Assembly: GCF_019925205.1 (NCBI RefSeq)
Contig: NC_083560.1
Location: 69,205,266 to 69,269,265, forward strand
Origin: Metopolophium dirhodum
Taxonomy: Eukaryota; Arthropoda; Insecta; Hemiptera; Aphididae
Direction: 5' to 3'
Length of the DNA: 64,000 nucleotides
Within the stretch, counting starts at the first letter, position 1, and each line of letters starts with the position of its first letter. Made by a program: the position numbers and the translations under genes. A model generated the notes under the pieces. The model had not been told where the DNA came from. It saw nothing but the letters and a program-made list of their open reading frames with translations, and did no database searches. This document shows positions 13,701 through 28,700 of the stretch, in pieces.

Positions 13701-16700
13701 TGAATAGTTGTATAAGTTCTGTTGGTCTACAATTTATTAAGTTACGTTTATACATGAATTTACAAGTTGGGAAGTGAAAAATCGAAATGACTATTACCGG
13801 AAAGCTAATTTGTGTTAGTTATTATTTGGCAATTATTAATATTAATTGATAATAAAATGAACTGTGAGTTGAAAATAATATCAACGATATGCTAATTTAT
13901 GTGTCAGAATTATCATGTAGCCATGTAGGATAATTTAGTGTCAGTAATCCTAAACTGACTATAACTGACTAATCTACCTGTTGGTCAGGATTCTTTATAT
14001 AAGTATATTATAGTCGAAAACATTTCTATATAGTTATAGTAGGTTGCAATTGAGATTGATTTGAGACTTGAGTATGCTAGATTGATCATGTAGGTATATA
14101 TTTTTTAATTTCTTGTGAAGGTTTTTAAACTCGGCTCGAAGAACGTTCAATTTGTTCATCCTATTCGTTCGGTGTTTCCAAAGACTGCGTATAAAATACA
14201 ATACTTTAAAATTTGATAAGTGCTAAGCCACAAGACATTTAAATAATAATAATTTTAAAAAATGTTTCATTCGTTAACAATCTTCAACAGTTGTTAAATA
14301 TACACGCTACGCCACGTTCGTTAAGAGTTAAAATTTATTCTTGTAGAATCAATTCGACCAATTATCGCAATCCGACCGCCCATGATATAATTTTAAAAAA
14401 AGACGCTGTTTATTGAATCAACTGGTTTTGATTTAATTTAACAGTTTGATGTGTTCCCTTATTATCCCTCTGCAGCGAATAATATTAAGGACATGATAAA
14501 TACCATCCAATGAAACTTAGTGCATGTATTAATTGTTATTTGTTATTATATATTTCGTAATATTAATGTATTAATTGTTATTTGTTATTATATATTTCGT
14601 AATATTAATATATTAATATGTTAATATGTTCTTGACTTCTTGTCTAAGAAACTCTGCTTATACTTATTATTCGTATTATAAGACTCGCAAGGATTATAAA
14701 ATTATAATTTATGAGTATGTTGAACTTGTGCATTTTGAACGAGATTTGTATCGCGTGTATATAATCAAAAATAATCTGATTGGTTTTTATTTTTTTTAAC
14801 ATTTTATGTTATAGCTTTTATTATCAGTGAATAAATTAAGAATTCTCGTAAGGAGTATAGCATGAAAAACAGATGTATCAAAAATCACCGATATATACCC
14901 TACACCTGTAGGTATATATACGTATACGTTCCAATAAAATCGTAGAATAAGATGCGACATCTTAATCATCTAACTTTGTGTATACGGATACACGGATTAA
15001 ATGATTAAATTTGTCTCTTTACATCTTTAAAACAATTTTTATGTATGTTTTTGAATATATTTGATTTTTCAATGTGTCTGGACTGACTACGGGTGTTTGA
15101 TTTTATAAATTACAGCTTAAAAGGGCGATTGTAAACTCTCCCGGGTCAACTTCAGTACTACTAAGCTAGGGGAGCATGGGACCCTCATCGGTATAACTAA
15201 TAACGTCTTCCACATTGACAATTTCAATTTTTTCGCATAATGAAGTGGCAATTAAAAAATATGTGACTGTAGAAATTAAGCAAATGGGAATATTATATAT
15301 AATATAAAATAAAAGTAACTGTATCATTTATAAACAAAAAACACATATTTGTATTACAACAAACGTGAAAAATACCTCTTTTACAACAGAATCAACTTAC
15401 AGTTTTTGTGATTGAAATCCACTTCTTCTGTATACCTCTTTAGGAATTCTATGTAACATAATCCTTTTATGGATCCTAGGGACTTGAATATTAGGACAAA
15501 ACATCTTGATAATGGTAATAATTATAATAGTTATAATGAAATAAAATACAATGCTTATTAAGGAAACATATAATGTAAAATAATACTAATGAATAATATT
15601 GTATTATACAGGGTGATTCACAAAAAAGGCCAATTATGAAAAAATAATAATAATAAAAATCAATGTTGCTGTGAGTATTTAGAATATAAAATTTAACTCG
15701 GGAGAGTTTACACATTTCCTTTAGGTAAACATAATATTGACCCGGGAGAGTTTACCACCGCCCGCTTAAAAATATATGAAAAATGCGTTATTCTTACCTC
15801 TAATGTTAATTTTATTTTGTAATAACTTAAATGTCGTAATTCAATAAAATCAATACATTTTTTTTTGACATTTTGGAAACTACAATATAATATTATACAT
15901 TATTTATGTTTAGTATGTTCAGTAAACAAACTTTAATTTGATTAAAATTAACCAATATATTTTGTAAGACCTGAAACGATCCAATACTCTGATTTATCCG
16001 TAAAACCTAAAAAAAAAAGATAAAAATCAGTTACAGTATTATACTATTATGACACGCCATAGTCAAATGTCTTTATTTGCCTACCAAATTGAATACTTTT
16101 CTAAAGAATTCAGGTATATTGAACGATATTATAATTTTTTGTTCGTTTTATATCTGTACCTATATGTTTTTTTATAATATTAATAATAATAATGTTCGAT
16201 TTATACTTTCTGAAAATCATCATTTATGTTGAATTGACAAGTATGTTTGTTACGTTTCAGAGTACACATGGAACTAATATTATTCAAATCGAAAATGAAT
16301 TCAAAGTATCCGACGTTATTGATGGAGATGATATAAAAGAGTATGTATTCTATGTATAATTTTATTTTAGTTACGATCTTTTATTATTGTTGTTCATCTA
16401 AGTATTTTGCTTTTATGTTATTTTAATATTTAAATAATAAATTATTCACGTTGGCCCGATATACTATGGCTATAGCCAGTATACTTGGGAGACGAGCTGA
16501 GTCGGCTACATTCATATCAGGGACTGGAACCTTTAGGATTTTTCCGGTTCTGGTTCCGGTTCGGTTCTTATAAAAAAGATATAATAGGTTCCGGTTCCGA
16601 TTCTGGTTCTTAAAATTACAATATATGGGTTCCGGTTAATTCCGGTTCTTACCGGTTCTTAAAAATAAATTTTTCAAAAATTACCTATTGCTCATTAGGT

Positions 16701-19700
16701 AGATTTTTTACTCATTAAGTCATAACTTGGCCCAGTCTTATAAAAGATACTTTTAAAATTTTATTTAAATACAAATACAAATACATTCATTCAAAAAGTA
16801 TTTAAAATACATTCCAAATACTTTTTTAATTTTACTCAATTTATTTCAGTTTGCAAAATTAATTTTATAATTGCTAATTTAAAATAGTGTAATGTTAGTT
16901 TGTTACATTCATCCAGATATTATTAGAACTTTTTGAACCTCCTTCTTAAATTTATACTGGAATATGAAAACTAATAAAACTGGCTATATAATAATTTTGA
17001 AATCATTTATTATTAGGTGGCTAATTAAAGAATTAAACAGTTATTAATAAAATCAGAAATTAATTTAATAATTTTACTAGGTAAGAAATTATTAATTTAA
17101 GAAGTGTATTCAATTTTCAAAAATTATTTTAATTGATTAACAAGTGTATTGTACCTGGGTTTAGGTCTTAGAAGTTGCTAATAACTAATAAGCAAAACAT
17201 AAAATTACAGTATGACCATAAGATTAATAAGTTGTAAATTACTTGTATGTTTCAATGTGTGAGTGTGTGACTGTGTTTGAGACTGTGAGACAGAGTTATA
17301 AATATTATTTAAATATAAATATTATTTCTCGTAATAGTCGTAGGTAAATTAGTCGTAGGTCTATTTGGTAAAGATTGTAGAAAAACACATCATTGTTGTC
17401 GACCATTCTCGGTACATTACCAATGAAAAATGCAACCTGTATGTGTGTAAATTAATCAGTCTCGGTCGTACCTATAATACGATTATTTCGAGTTAAAATT
17501 TTAAAATACCACATCTTACTATGTACAAAACAAAAATATTTCTATGAAAAATAATTATTTGATTACAACTAAATCCAATTTAAATAAAATGTTCAGTTAT
17601 TTGAAATACAGGACTTTTTCTTAGAACCGATAAGAACCTTAAAGTACTGGAAAACCTATCGTATATTAAATTGGGGTTCCGGTTCTAAGCATTGTAAAAT
17701 ATGGATTCCGGTTTCGTTTCCGGTTCTTAGATTTTCTCCAAGGTTCTTTTGGTTCCGGTTCCAGTCCCTGATTCATATATATTTTTTTTTATTTATTCAT
17801 TTATTCAGCCAAAACAATTACAAATTAAATAATTACAATAAAATAAATTAATAAAAGCTGATACGAATACCAACTGAGCTATAAGCTCGTATCTGGTATA
17901 CGGAGTATACTTAAAATATATAACATAAAAGTATCAATATTTGTACAAAATATGTACAAGTACAAGTAGTACAACTCTCTGACTAATAAATAATAATAAT
18001 AATTGTAATAAATGGGTATTGGCAAGTTGAGAAACATTAGAGTACCTACTTAAAGCTTAATATACCGCGTTTTATGGTAATTAGTAGCGTGGATAATAAC
18101 TATTACTTCTTCATGGTAACTGTCACATTAAATATTTGCTGTAATAATATACTCATACCATATTATATGGACAGGGGCGTAATTAATAGGTGTTAAAGGG
18201 GGATAGAGCCCCCCCTCCCAGAGCCTTTAAACATGTATATACAAGAAAATTAGAGTTTCTTCTATTAACCGTACTATAAAAAAAAAACTATGTAATTAGG
18301 TAGGTACATTATATTATATTACAAATAAAATAATTTAAGGGGATTAGTGGCGGAAAGTTTTTAATGCGTTTGGATAAGGCAATTGAAATTGAGAAAAGTG
18401 GATTAACTGATTTCAAATAGACATAATAACGAATTAAAAAATATTATTGTATTATATAGGTAGGTACTAAGTACTTGGTTAGGCTAAAATAACTGTCCGC
18501 CACCGATCCCCTTAATATTTGGAATAAATTAATTTTAGCTACCTGCTTTTTTTAAAAAATGGTTAAGAACAATGGTGCAAACAAATTTAAAATCACCATT
18601 CTTAACTCGTTAAAATACGTAAAAAAAAAAATCAAAATTCGTTATAGGTGCGGCTTAAACGTAAAATCATAAACTTAAGAAGGATATAACTTCTCAAATA
18701 ATAATTACCTTAACATTTTTTTTGCACCATCATTTTTAACACGTTGAAATAAGTGTTTCAAAAAAAAAAAAAAATGCTTGGTAGCAAAGTGAAGTTTTAC
18801 CAAATATATTATAATATAATGTATCGGTACTAAAATGAAACACAAATTTATGTACATAATTTGAATTTGAAATTGATCGATGACGGTCAGTCAGCCTATG
18901 TATAATAATATAATATTACTAAATATATTTGATGAAATTATTGTGAATAAAGTAATTTATTTACCTATTTACGAGTAACCTTGTTTTAAATTTTCAATCC
19001 TCAGCTATAAAAGTTGAACATTTTATAAATCTTTAACTATAAAATCATTTTTTAATTTTAGATTTGATAAATTTTGTCAAAATTACTACACAAAATACTT
19101 TTTGTGCTAAATTTGTGCCCTATGTATTTTCATATTTTTCAACTGCTATTGTAACAATATATTATCAAGAGCCATGTATCAAATTATCACACTTTTCGAC
19201 CCAACAAATAAAATTTTATTGATATTTATAGAAAAAAAAACTAAAAAATTAAAAATGTCTGAAAAAAGCTCAAACGAGTTAAAAATTTTTGAAAATTGTA
19301 TGGTGTATAGAAAATGAGAATATAAACATTCAGTGAAGTTTTCGTGTATTGATAGTTATTCGTTTTTGAATTACAGCAAAATAGGAAAATCGCTACAAGG
19401 AAATCGAGTGAATATCCAATGTAAAATTTGAACCTCAAAAAAAATTTAACTTTCCGTTGAGACATTTTTTTTTAAAGGTAGACACACTTACGAGGGATCA
19501 TGTATTACATTTTTAAATCTTAGATTAATCAAGAACAATTTTTATCAATTTCCAACTTAAAATAATTTGCATATTTTCGTGATGTTTACGTACTTTTTTT
19601 AAAATTTTGAACTTTAAATACTTATAAAAAAAACTGTGAATATGCATTTTAACATTTTTCAATTCCTATTGTAACAATATTAGGAGCATTGTATTACATT

Positions 19701-22700
19701 TTTAAACGTTTTGACCCAACGATTACAATTTTATTAACATCTATAGAAGAAAAAAACTAAATAAGTTGGAAACAGATAATGTACGTAAACAGTTCATAAC
19801 AAATTAAAATATTTTAAAAATTGTATGGTGTATAGAAAATGCTAATATAAACAATCACTGAACATTTCATATATCTATGGTCATTTGTTTTAGTTACACA
19901 ACAAAAAATGTATTTTGTAGAAAACCGATTTTGCCAGTTTCCTTAATTCTTTTTTATTTTTTTTCCTGGCCCTTTAAAAAATTTTGACCTTTCAATACAC
20001 CAACTAGATTCACTTTCCAATCAAATAAGATAATGAAGTTGGATATTGAAGCATTATTTCAACTACTTATCGTGTACCTACCTACAGTCAACACAGACAA
20101 AATAAAATAAAAAAACATATATCTTTGTAAAATCAATACATTTATCGCTCCGCCCGGAATCTAAAAATTACCAAAAAATCTACTTAAAATAAGTGAAATA
20201 ATTTAAAAATAATAATAATTTTCATTAGAGATAGGGTTGTGATAATGGTGTCTTAAAGTATGAATTATAATATTGATAGACAATAGTATACGTTTAAATT
20301 TTAAGTATATAAAAAATTATTAAAATACATTAAAAAGTAAAATAGAAATGAAAAAATAGTATATTGTGTGGTATGGGCGGGAAGTGAGCTATTTCAGTCG
20401 CAGACGACGTGTGCGGCACAGGCTGCAGGCGAGGGCCACATTTCGCCAAAGACTGAAATTGCCTTCCCGCACGAGCCACACATGCTATTTTTTGTCACGC
20501 CTCTGCATTCATCGATCACGGATAAGGTAATGCAGGGATCTATGCAACAAATAGACTATAATTATACAACAACAATATTTCATGAAAAAAAAACGATTTA
20601 GTTTTATTTATTTTAAGTGTCACGCATATGGAGGTTATAATATGATTATAAGATGTAACCAAGTTTTAAAAACTGAAAACTGAATTTTTTACTTTTGACC
20701 TCCTAAAGTACCAACTAGATTCACTTTCCTATCAGAAAAGATACTGTTGAAGAAAATCGATGCATTATTTCGACTACTTATTGTGTACACAGTCACAAAA
20801 ATTAAAAAAATTAAAAAAAACACACACATCATCGTAAAATCAATACATTTATGGTTCCATTTAGAATCTAAAATGGAAGTGAGCATGAATGATGAATCAG
20901 CCTGTGTATATATATTACATAATGTGAATCCCAGAAAAAAATCCCCTGGAAAAAAAATCCCTCAACTGTTCAACCACGACCCTAGAAAAAAAAATTCCCA
21001 GACTACAATATTACTCACAACCAAATATTTTTTAATTAGTATCTATAATTACCATTTACCACTTTATTAATATTTAATTACAAATACGTAAATTATATTA
21101 TTATATACTATATTATATCATTCAAAAAAATTATATATAGTAATAATAGAATATCATATCTATTATCTGGTGAGTAAATATTAACATACAAAAAAAATTA
21201 AAACATTCGTGTTGACCAATTAAATAAGTCGATTACTCGAAATATTTTTATATGCTGTTTTTACTGTAAGTAGGTGCTACATGGTCCTAACATTCAATAA
21301 ATTATTGTTTGATAATTATTATTATTATTACCTAGCTATATTTTTGTATACTATGTTTTTAACTATATTATTGGACGTATCGATCATTCAAAATATTTTT
21401 ATATGCTTTATTTGTGATAGTGAGACGTGAAACTCCATTTTTGTAGTTAAGTTGAATTACACATAATATAACATACGTATTTGTAATTAAATATTAATAA
21501 TGTGGTAATTATAGATACTAATTAACGTTTAAAAAATATTTGTTCAACCATTTGCATGTGGTTGCGAATAAAATTGTAGTTTGGAGATTTTTTCCTGGGG
21601 ATTTTTATTCCGATTACTACATAATACACCTAATACGTATCAAGAATCAAGAATCTAGGTATGATATTTGTTTAGGTTTATCGTATACATTTTTCAACAA
21701 AAATAATGCCTATTATCGAGTGTGAGTAGGAACTCTGGAAGCCAGGAAGGTCATTGAAATGAACCAATTTCTAAGTTCCAAATGTATAACTTTAAGCGTA
21801 TATAATATAATATTACGCATAAAATAAAAGATTACCTATAAATTTTATATCCTTTAAAAATCTATAAATATTTTCGACTTTGGCAATTGTGTGGGAACTA
21901 TTATGATATTAAAACATAAATAATAGTTTTCTTCAAAATCGATTTTGTTATGATTCAAAAATGAATGAATATTGAAACTTGAATTTTTCACCTAATATTT
22001 ATATTGGCATTTTCTGGATAGGAATAAATTTCAAAATATTTTGGTTCTGTTGATGTTATTTATAAAAATGCAATTTTCGATTTTTTTTATGATTACATTT
22101 CGTTTGTCAGTAATAAAAGTTAAAAAATAATTTAACACAAGCTGTTCCAAAAAAAATTGTTCTTACAGCAAATAAATATTTTTTAAACAACAGCTACAAC
22201 TTTTTTTTTTGTAAAAGCGTTTAATTTTTATTTTTATTAAAGTTGTCAAAATTACAAAAGTATCTAAATCACTTTATAGTAGTTAAAAATGCATACAATT
22301 TTTAACATAACAACACCTAAGGCTTGACAATTATTGAAAACACAAGATTCCTCATAAGTTGTTTTTACTGAAAATTACAAAAAAAAAGTTTAGCATAAAT
22401 ATTTTATATTTGTATATTTTATTTTCCATGGGTAAGTTGAAATTTTGTCTACAATGGATATTTACAACAAAAATGATTTGTTCTCTATTTATCCTTTCGT
22501 GGATCTATTGATAGTGGAACGTTCCAAGTTTAGTCTTTAGTTAACCTAATTTAGTATTTTTACTTCACAGTTGCCTTTTATGACCTAATAATTATTGTAT
22601 TACAAGCACCTGGCGTAGTGGCGTCAAATCTCTAAAGGACAATTTATATATTCATTGGTTGCTCTAGCTGACTTGTACATCACATAACACCTGTCTACTG

Positions 22701-25700
22701 ATAATACTCAAGGTAGAACATGTACACTATTTACAAGACAAATGTTCATTCTATGATATACTTAACCCGTATCCACATAATATTATTTTTATTGATTACA
22801 ATGATTAGGTATTATAAAATATGTCAATGTCATTATAAATTAGGTTTACTACTGTTTTTGGGCTTTTGGTGTATTTTCACGAAGGACGTTTGATAGTTAA
22901 ACATATTACACTAACATAATATAGTTAACTTGCCGGTTATTTCTAAAGAAAAGTTAGTATATATTATATAGCTGTACATTATATAAAACGCTCCTCTTCT
23001 GCCTCACCAGTATGAATTATGATATACTATAATGTAGATTGTAGACTATAGTTTTGTACACGTGATATTTACGGTATACTTAACGATGAAACCTTGACGT
23101 ATTCTTATAGGTACCTAACCTAACGAAAAATCGGTAAATACTGTTAACGATTCAACGAACAAAATCAAAACAAATATAGATCCGCGATTAATATTGTTAT
23201 TAAAATTTAGAGAAAATGCGATTTCTACTGCTGGAGATGTCACGTCCAATTTCGGACTAGGAAATGTTAACAAAAATGATTCGTCGGCTAAGGTGGAAAC
23301 AGCGTGCTTAATGAAACACGATTTATGGGACAACTTCATATTTGGTCATGTTAATTATCAAAAATTTGACGATCATGTCCAGGAGTTAGTGAACGATATC
23401 GTCCAAAAGAATGACCTAAAACCTGTAACATCATTGTCTGGACTGTACTGTGGAAACAACGTGAGTATATATAATTAAGGATATAAACTAGTAACCTCTA
23501 TGGATTCGTACATGATTAGTATATACCTACCTATAATGTGTGCTTATTTTAACAGTTATCATTCATTATCTTAAAAATATTTATTTTTTTATATTTGAAA
23601 TTATTTCAAAAAAAAATGTTTAAAAATATTAATATTTTTTTTATTTTTACTTTTTTGAATGACATAATATTATATATTATAGTTTTTGATTTAATATTCC
23701 GAATCAGAATAATATGTTTCCAAGTATTTTGATGCAGATACCTATGCCTAACTTGTAAAATGATATGACTTAATTGCATGAACGAATTCCTTTTTATAAA
23801 AAAAGAACGAGAAAATGAACTAGTTCTTTTTTTCAAGGAAAAATAACAAAATTGTTAGTTCTTTTCTAGTTCCAATAATTTACACAGATAATTATGTAAA
23901 TAATTGAAATTAAGATATATTTTTTTTAATGTGTATAATGTATATTGCTCATTAGTAGGGCTCGGACGTTATTGCACTAAAAATGTTATAATATTGATTG
24001 CATTATTATTATAAAAAAAACCCAAAATTGCAATAAAAAAATTGTTTTTTTCTCAAAAATATCAAAAAAAATACTAAAACTTATTTAATATTATAAATGG
24101 TAATATTATAAATGGTATAAATGCAGTTTAGCTTCCCTCGCCATTTTGAATTTTTTTATTGAAACTTATGTAACTCATCGAGTTAAGAACGATGGTGCAA
24201 TCAGAATTTGTCGCTCACGCTTAGTTTCGAAGTTATGGCCTTCCAAAGTTTTCGATTTTACGTTTATAGTGTTTATACGCATGCCCGCAACACTTCTATA
24301 ATGCCACGCAGAGGACCTCGAGTTTGGCGACCGTAGCCGGTAAGTGAAGGAAGCCACTATATACTTATTTTATTTTAACTGGTCATCGAGTCCACTTGGG
24401 GAGGTGTTGCATAGCAAATCGAGGGATATTTTAAAAATACATACAATTGTATCGAAAATGACGACAATCAACAAAATTGCAATAAAATTGAAAAAAGGTC
24501 ACAAATTGCAAAATGTTGCACTTAAAACTTTTAGATATTACTTTGTACTTGTTTGAAACAAATGTATAACCTACTTAGCAACGAATCCGAACAATAGAAA
24601 AAAGTTGCAAAAGCAACAACAATCGAGCCTTACTAATTAGTGATCGTTATCGAGTTAGGACGTTAAGGCAATCGACATACGTTGGCCAACAATTTAATTT
24701 TGAAGAAAATCTCAAAATAGAATTATAAAATATGTACCTACTTGTAGTCATATATTATAAATAAAAATCAAAGAAGTATGCATTTGAAAAAAAAACAAGT
24801 GATTAAATAAGAATTTTTTTTGTATTTGGAACTAAAAAAGGAACTCGTTCATTTTCCAAAGGAACAAATTCTTTTTTTTTAAGAAACAAGGAACGGAACA
24901 ACATTCCTTTTGATAAGGAACTTGCCAAACACTGCTTAATTGTAACTAGTCTGAAATTCAGTATTAATTTATTGAAATACTTAGAAATAAAGTATGCTTC
25001 CGAATGTAAAATAATAAAAAAAAAAAATTAAAAACTTAAAATTGTAACGATAAAGTAGTAAAAAATATTGTTTTGTAATAACTTTAAATTATATGCAAAA
25101 AAATACTTTTAAAAACGTTATTTAAGAAATAATTAGTGTTTATGATAAAAGAACCAACCTGTGTATAGGTAAATATTATTTAAAAATAACAGACTTACAG
25201 CAGTGCTCGAAAGGGAAAAATAAGTATTCTACCAATTCAATGAAAAAAATGGATATGTTTGTGTATTTTATTTTTTAAGTGGAGCAATACAATAATATTA
25301 TCTATAGCAATAATATTAAACAATAGTTGATTTATGTTATTTGATATTACAGACAGAAATAACGATTTCTGGCAGTTTGCGGTTGATAAAAAAAGAATTG
25401 TTTCTCGATTCACTGCATGGTTTCATAAAACTCGATTTGTCTGAAGCTGAACAACCTATAAAGTCGTTGTTTGTGAACCAGATTTTAGTTATTACCGGGA
25501 CCAATCCTGATACTAAAGTTTTCAAAGTCAAAAAATTTTTTGCTGACGCTTCGCTGCCGTTGTCAAATAAATTACCGGGCTTTTCAAAAGGTTGTTATTG
25601 ATATTTATTTTCCAGGCAATACTATTTTTTTTTACTTAAGTGTTTAGACTTAGGTTTATCTGTTTTAAAACATGAAGATATTTTGTGATGTAAAATACTT

Positions 25701-28700
25701 TGTGTAGGTAATTTGAACGTAATGGTTGCCGCGGGACCGTTTTTTAGTGAGTTGTCTCCACACGGAAAGTTGTTGAAATCCCTGGTACAAAAAACAATTG
25801 AGTTGGAAGCACAGTTGTTGATATTGTTTGGCCCAATATTTGATGCGGATTTCGGGACGCAGTTGAACAAAACAACATCAGAAGATGTTCAAAAATGCTA
25901 TGACGAAGTGTTAGAAGCTACACTGAAACCGTTGTTTAGGTTTGTAACACATGTATACATCGACATATTATACAGACAATTAATTATACTGTGTTTTATC
26001 CAATTCTAGCAATCCAGCAACTCAAAACATAAAATTGTTGGTATTTAGTTCATGGAAAGATTCCGAAAATTATGCTTTCTACCCTACTCCTCCAAATACT
26101 GAGTCGAGTTTGCCGAATTTGTACCCCAACAACATTTACATGGTGTCTGATCCAAGTGTGTTTTCTGTCAATGACATAATAATTGCAGGTAATGCGAGTG
26201 ATTCTCTTATGGGTCTACACGTTTCAGCAATCAACCAAACTCGGTGAGTTTCACAAACATTTACAAAATCAGCATTTTAAGAATAGAATATGTCCCTAAA
26301 TCAGAGTTGGAACGCGTATTACACATAATTATTGTATACAAAATATTTTAAACTAGAAAAACATCTAATACAATTTATTCATAAAATAATAATAGTTAAA
26401 AATATAAAATTTGTTTTTGTTCCTTCAGACCTGATTCAATATGGAAATATATGGCAAATAAATAAAATATTAATTTAAATTATGAAATATTTAATTAAAA
26501 CATGTTTTATATGCTTATATTAAATGGTTAATTGTATTTTTTTTTTAGTTGCTTAAAATTCAAATGCATTTATTCTATTAATTGAAACCAAGATTTATAC
26601 ACAGTCCCAGTGGCATAGCCAGGAGGAGGCTAAGGGGGTTATAGACCTCTCCCCTAAACAAAATCCCTGACTGTGTTACTAATAAACTTATTTAAATCTT
26701 TTTTTTGTCAAAGTCTATAAATTAATCCTCCCAATATTAATGACTTTATGGGTCTTTTACATCTAATAATTAGATTATTGGTGTAGTATAGATAAAAATT
26801 ATATTTACAATGAATTGGTGCATAGACTTTATAACAATCCAAGTATATGTCAATTCATTCGTAGTAAGAGAATAGAATGGGCAGGCCACGTGTGGCGAGC
26901 AAAAGGATGCCTCATATGGAAGGTTATGGTGGGGAACCCGACTGGAAAGAGACCCCTGGGGAGACCAAGCCAGGGATGGGATGGTTCGATTCGGTGAACA
27001 GAATAAACAACACCTTCAGCATTGACATGGCAACGGATAGGGATCAGTGGAGAAGGAATGTGGTAGCGGCAAGGGACCTTAATGGTCTGTATTACTAGGC
27101 CAAAAGAAGAAGAAGAGAATGAATTGGTGTATAAATTCCTATGCCTAACCAAACCTCTGTAGAATCTTTCATTTTATATATTTTTTTAAATATAATTTTT
27201 AATATTGTTTCGACACTTATTCCCATTTTTTAAATAAAAATGTTCATAGACCAGTTTTTTACGGTTGTATTAAAAAAACTATTATACCTAACTATACTTA
27301 CATCCTAACTATACCTAAAATAAATAAAAAGCTCGAGTAAAATGTTTAACATTATACAATATTATTAATATTAGTATTGATTATAAATAGTATGTATAAT
27401 CAATGATATTACTAATGATTAATATCACTGATAATTAAATTTGTATACAACCATTATTAAGTTCTTTTAATGATGGCAAACAAACAGATTTAATTTACCC
27501 TGATCTAGAAAAAAGCCTTAAACACAGTAAACGATAAAATTTGATTCAATAAAAGAAAACACTCTAGAATCTTAATACTAAATAGCTGATGATATTACAT
27601 TTGTTAGAGAAATTAATTTTGATAATTTTGTTTATCGCTACAATATGATTTAGATTCTTTTCTCAATATTAGTGTAATGATAATATGATGACATTATACA
27701 TGGACAAATCCACCACTATTTCTTTTACTTTGAAAAATAAAGTAATACTACCTTATTACGATTATAATATTATAATCTAATAATGTAAAAATAATTAAAA
27801 TATCTGGATATAGGTGATACTTAGCTAAGATATAACAGATAAAACTAAAAGAACTGAGATTTTTGAAAAGAATATATAAAGACTTTCATGATAAATGTTA
27901 AGAGTGCGCTACACCTGCATGCATTATCTCTGTCTTACAAACGCATAACATACCAAATTGTACACTCAGCAGATTTTAGGTCTGTTAGTTAAAAAACTAT
28001 AGTGAATTGATTTCTTATAAAATTTAGAAATAAGAATATTATCTAGTGAATCTCAGTTTTTTATATTTTAATTTTAAAGCTAGTTAAGCAAGAGTATTTT
28101 TAAATTGTAAATTGTTTCTGCATTTTAAAATACTCATAACTTGCTATAAAACTAAAAAAAAACTATGAGGTTCACTAGATAATAATCTTACCTTTAAATT
28201 TTATAAGAGGTCAATTCACTCTAATTTTCAAACTACCAAAACTAAACGTGATCTGCTGAGCTTACAATTTGGTATGTTATTTTAGTTTGTAAGATAGAGA
28301 GAACGCATGCAGGCGTAGCGCCCTCTTTATATTATTATACTTCACCTTGGTTCATTCTTACCTACAATATGTGAATTTATTATGTCTACATAATCAGAAT
28401 GCATAACAATATCTTACTATAATTTTAAGTACTAATGTATGTAGGAAACCTCAATCTGGCTATGATAATTTATGAAGTTTTTATTTTTTATTATTATGCT
28501 TTTACATAATTGATTCAAAATGTTAAATTTAAAATCTCTTTACAGATAGTTAACTAAATATTATTATTGATTGTCCCAAATGAATAGGAAGTCTACATTA
28601 AAAAATTTCACACAACTAGTTCCAAAAATAAATCTTTATTCTACTTATTAAAATCCTCTAACAATAATTATTATTTGTAATCTTCACCTTCTATCATATA

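Larger units (their letters stand above)
4407..16260. other. POLA2 intron 3 (11.9 kb) carrying transposons and a CpG-rich island
   Basis: Intron between exon 3 (ends ...SSLK) and exon 4 (starts STHGTN). It holds a repeat copy at 5807-5998, hAT MITEs at 6303-6712 and 15123-15763, a TTAA foldback at 8882-9314, and the GC-rich stretch at 9600-12450. The rest (such as 12.6-14.5 kb) is AT-rich with no coding sequence I can support. Confidence 0.85.
16341..23210. other. POLA2 intron 4 (6.9 kb), transposon-filled
   Basis: Intron from donor GTATGT to acceptor TTTAG. The phase (GA|A) fits exon 5 exactly. Contents: hAT element 16518-17770, TTAA MITE 18339-18511, palindrome-family fragments 18870-20165 and 20690-20872, a GC-rich repeat 20355-20662 and a foldback at 20930-21615. 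The stretch 21.7-23.2 kb is AT-rich with nothing I can name. Confidence 0.85.

Noticed and set aside
15491..15715. 74-codon minus-strand frame inside a hAT MITE
   Set aside because: Tyrosine and isoleucine rich AT-composition artefact with no transposase motif.
20368..20601. Repeated 77-codon frame found again at 58477-58710
   Set aside because: Its conservation is explained by the DNA repeat itself, and the frame crosses a terminal inverted repeat and poly-A. Not a gene.
23111..23210. Earlier acceptor (TTCTTATAG at 23110) for POLA2 exon 5
   Set aside because: Reading from there in the required phase meets a TAA within four codons. The acceptor at 23210 keeps the frame and matches the conserved start of this region.
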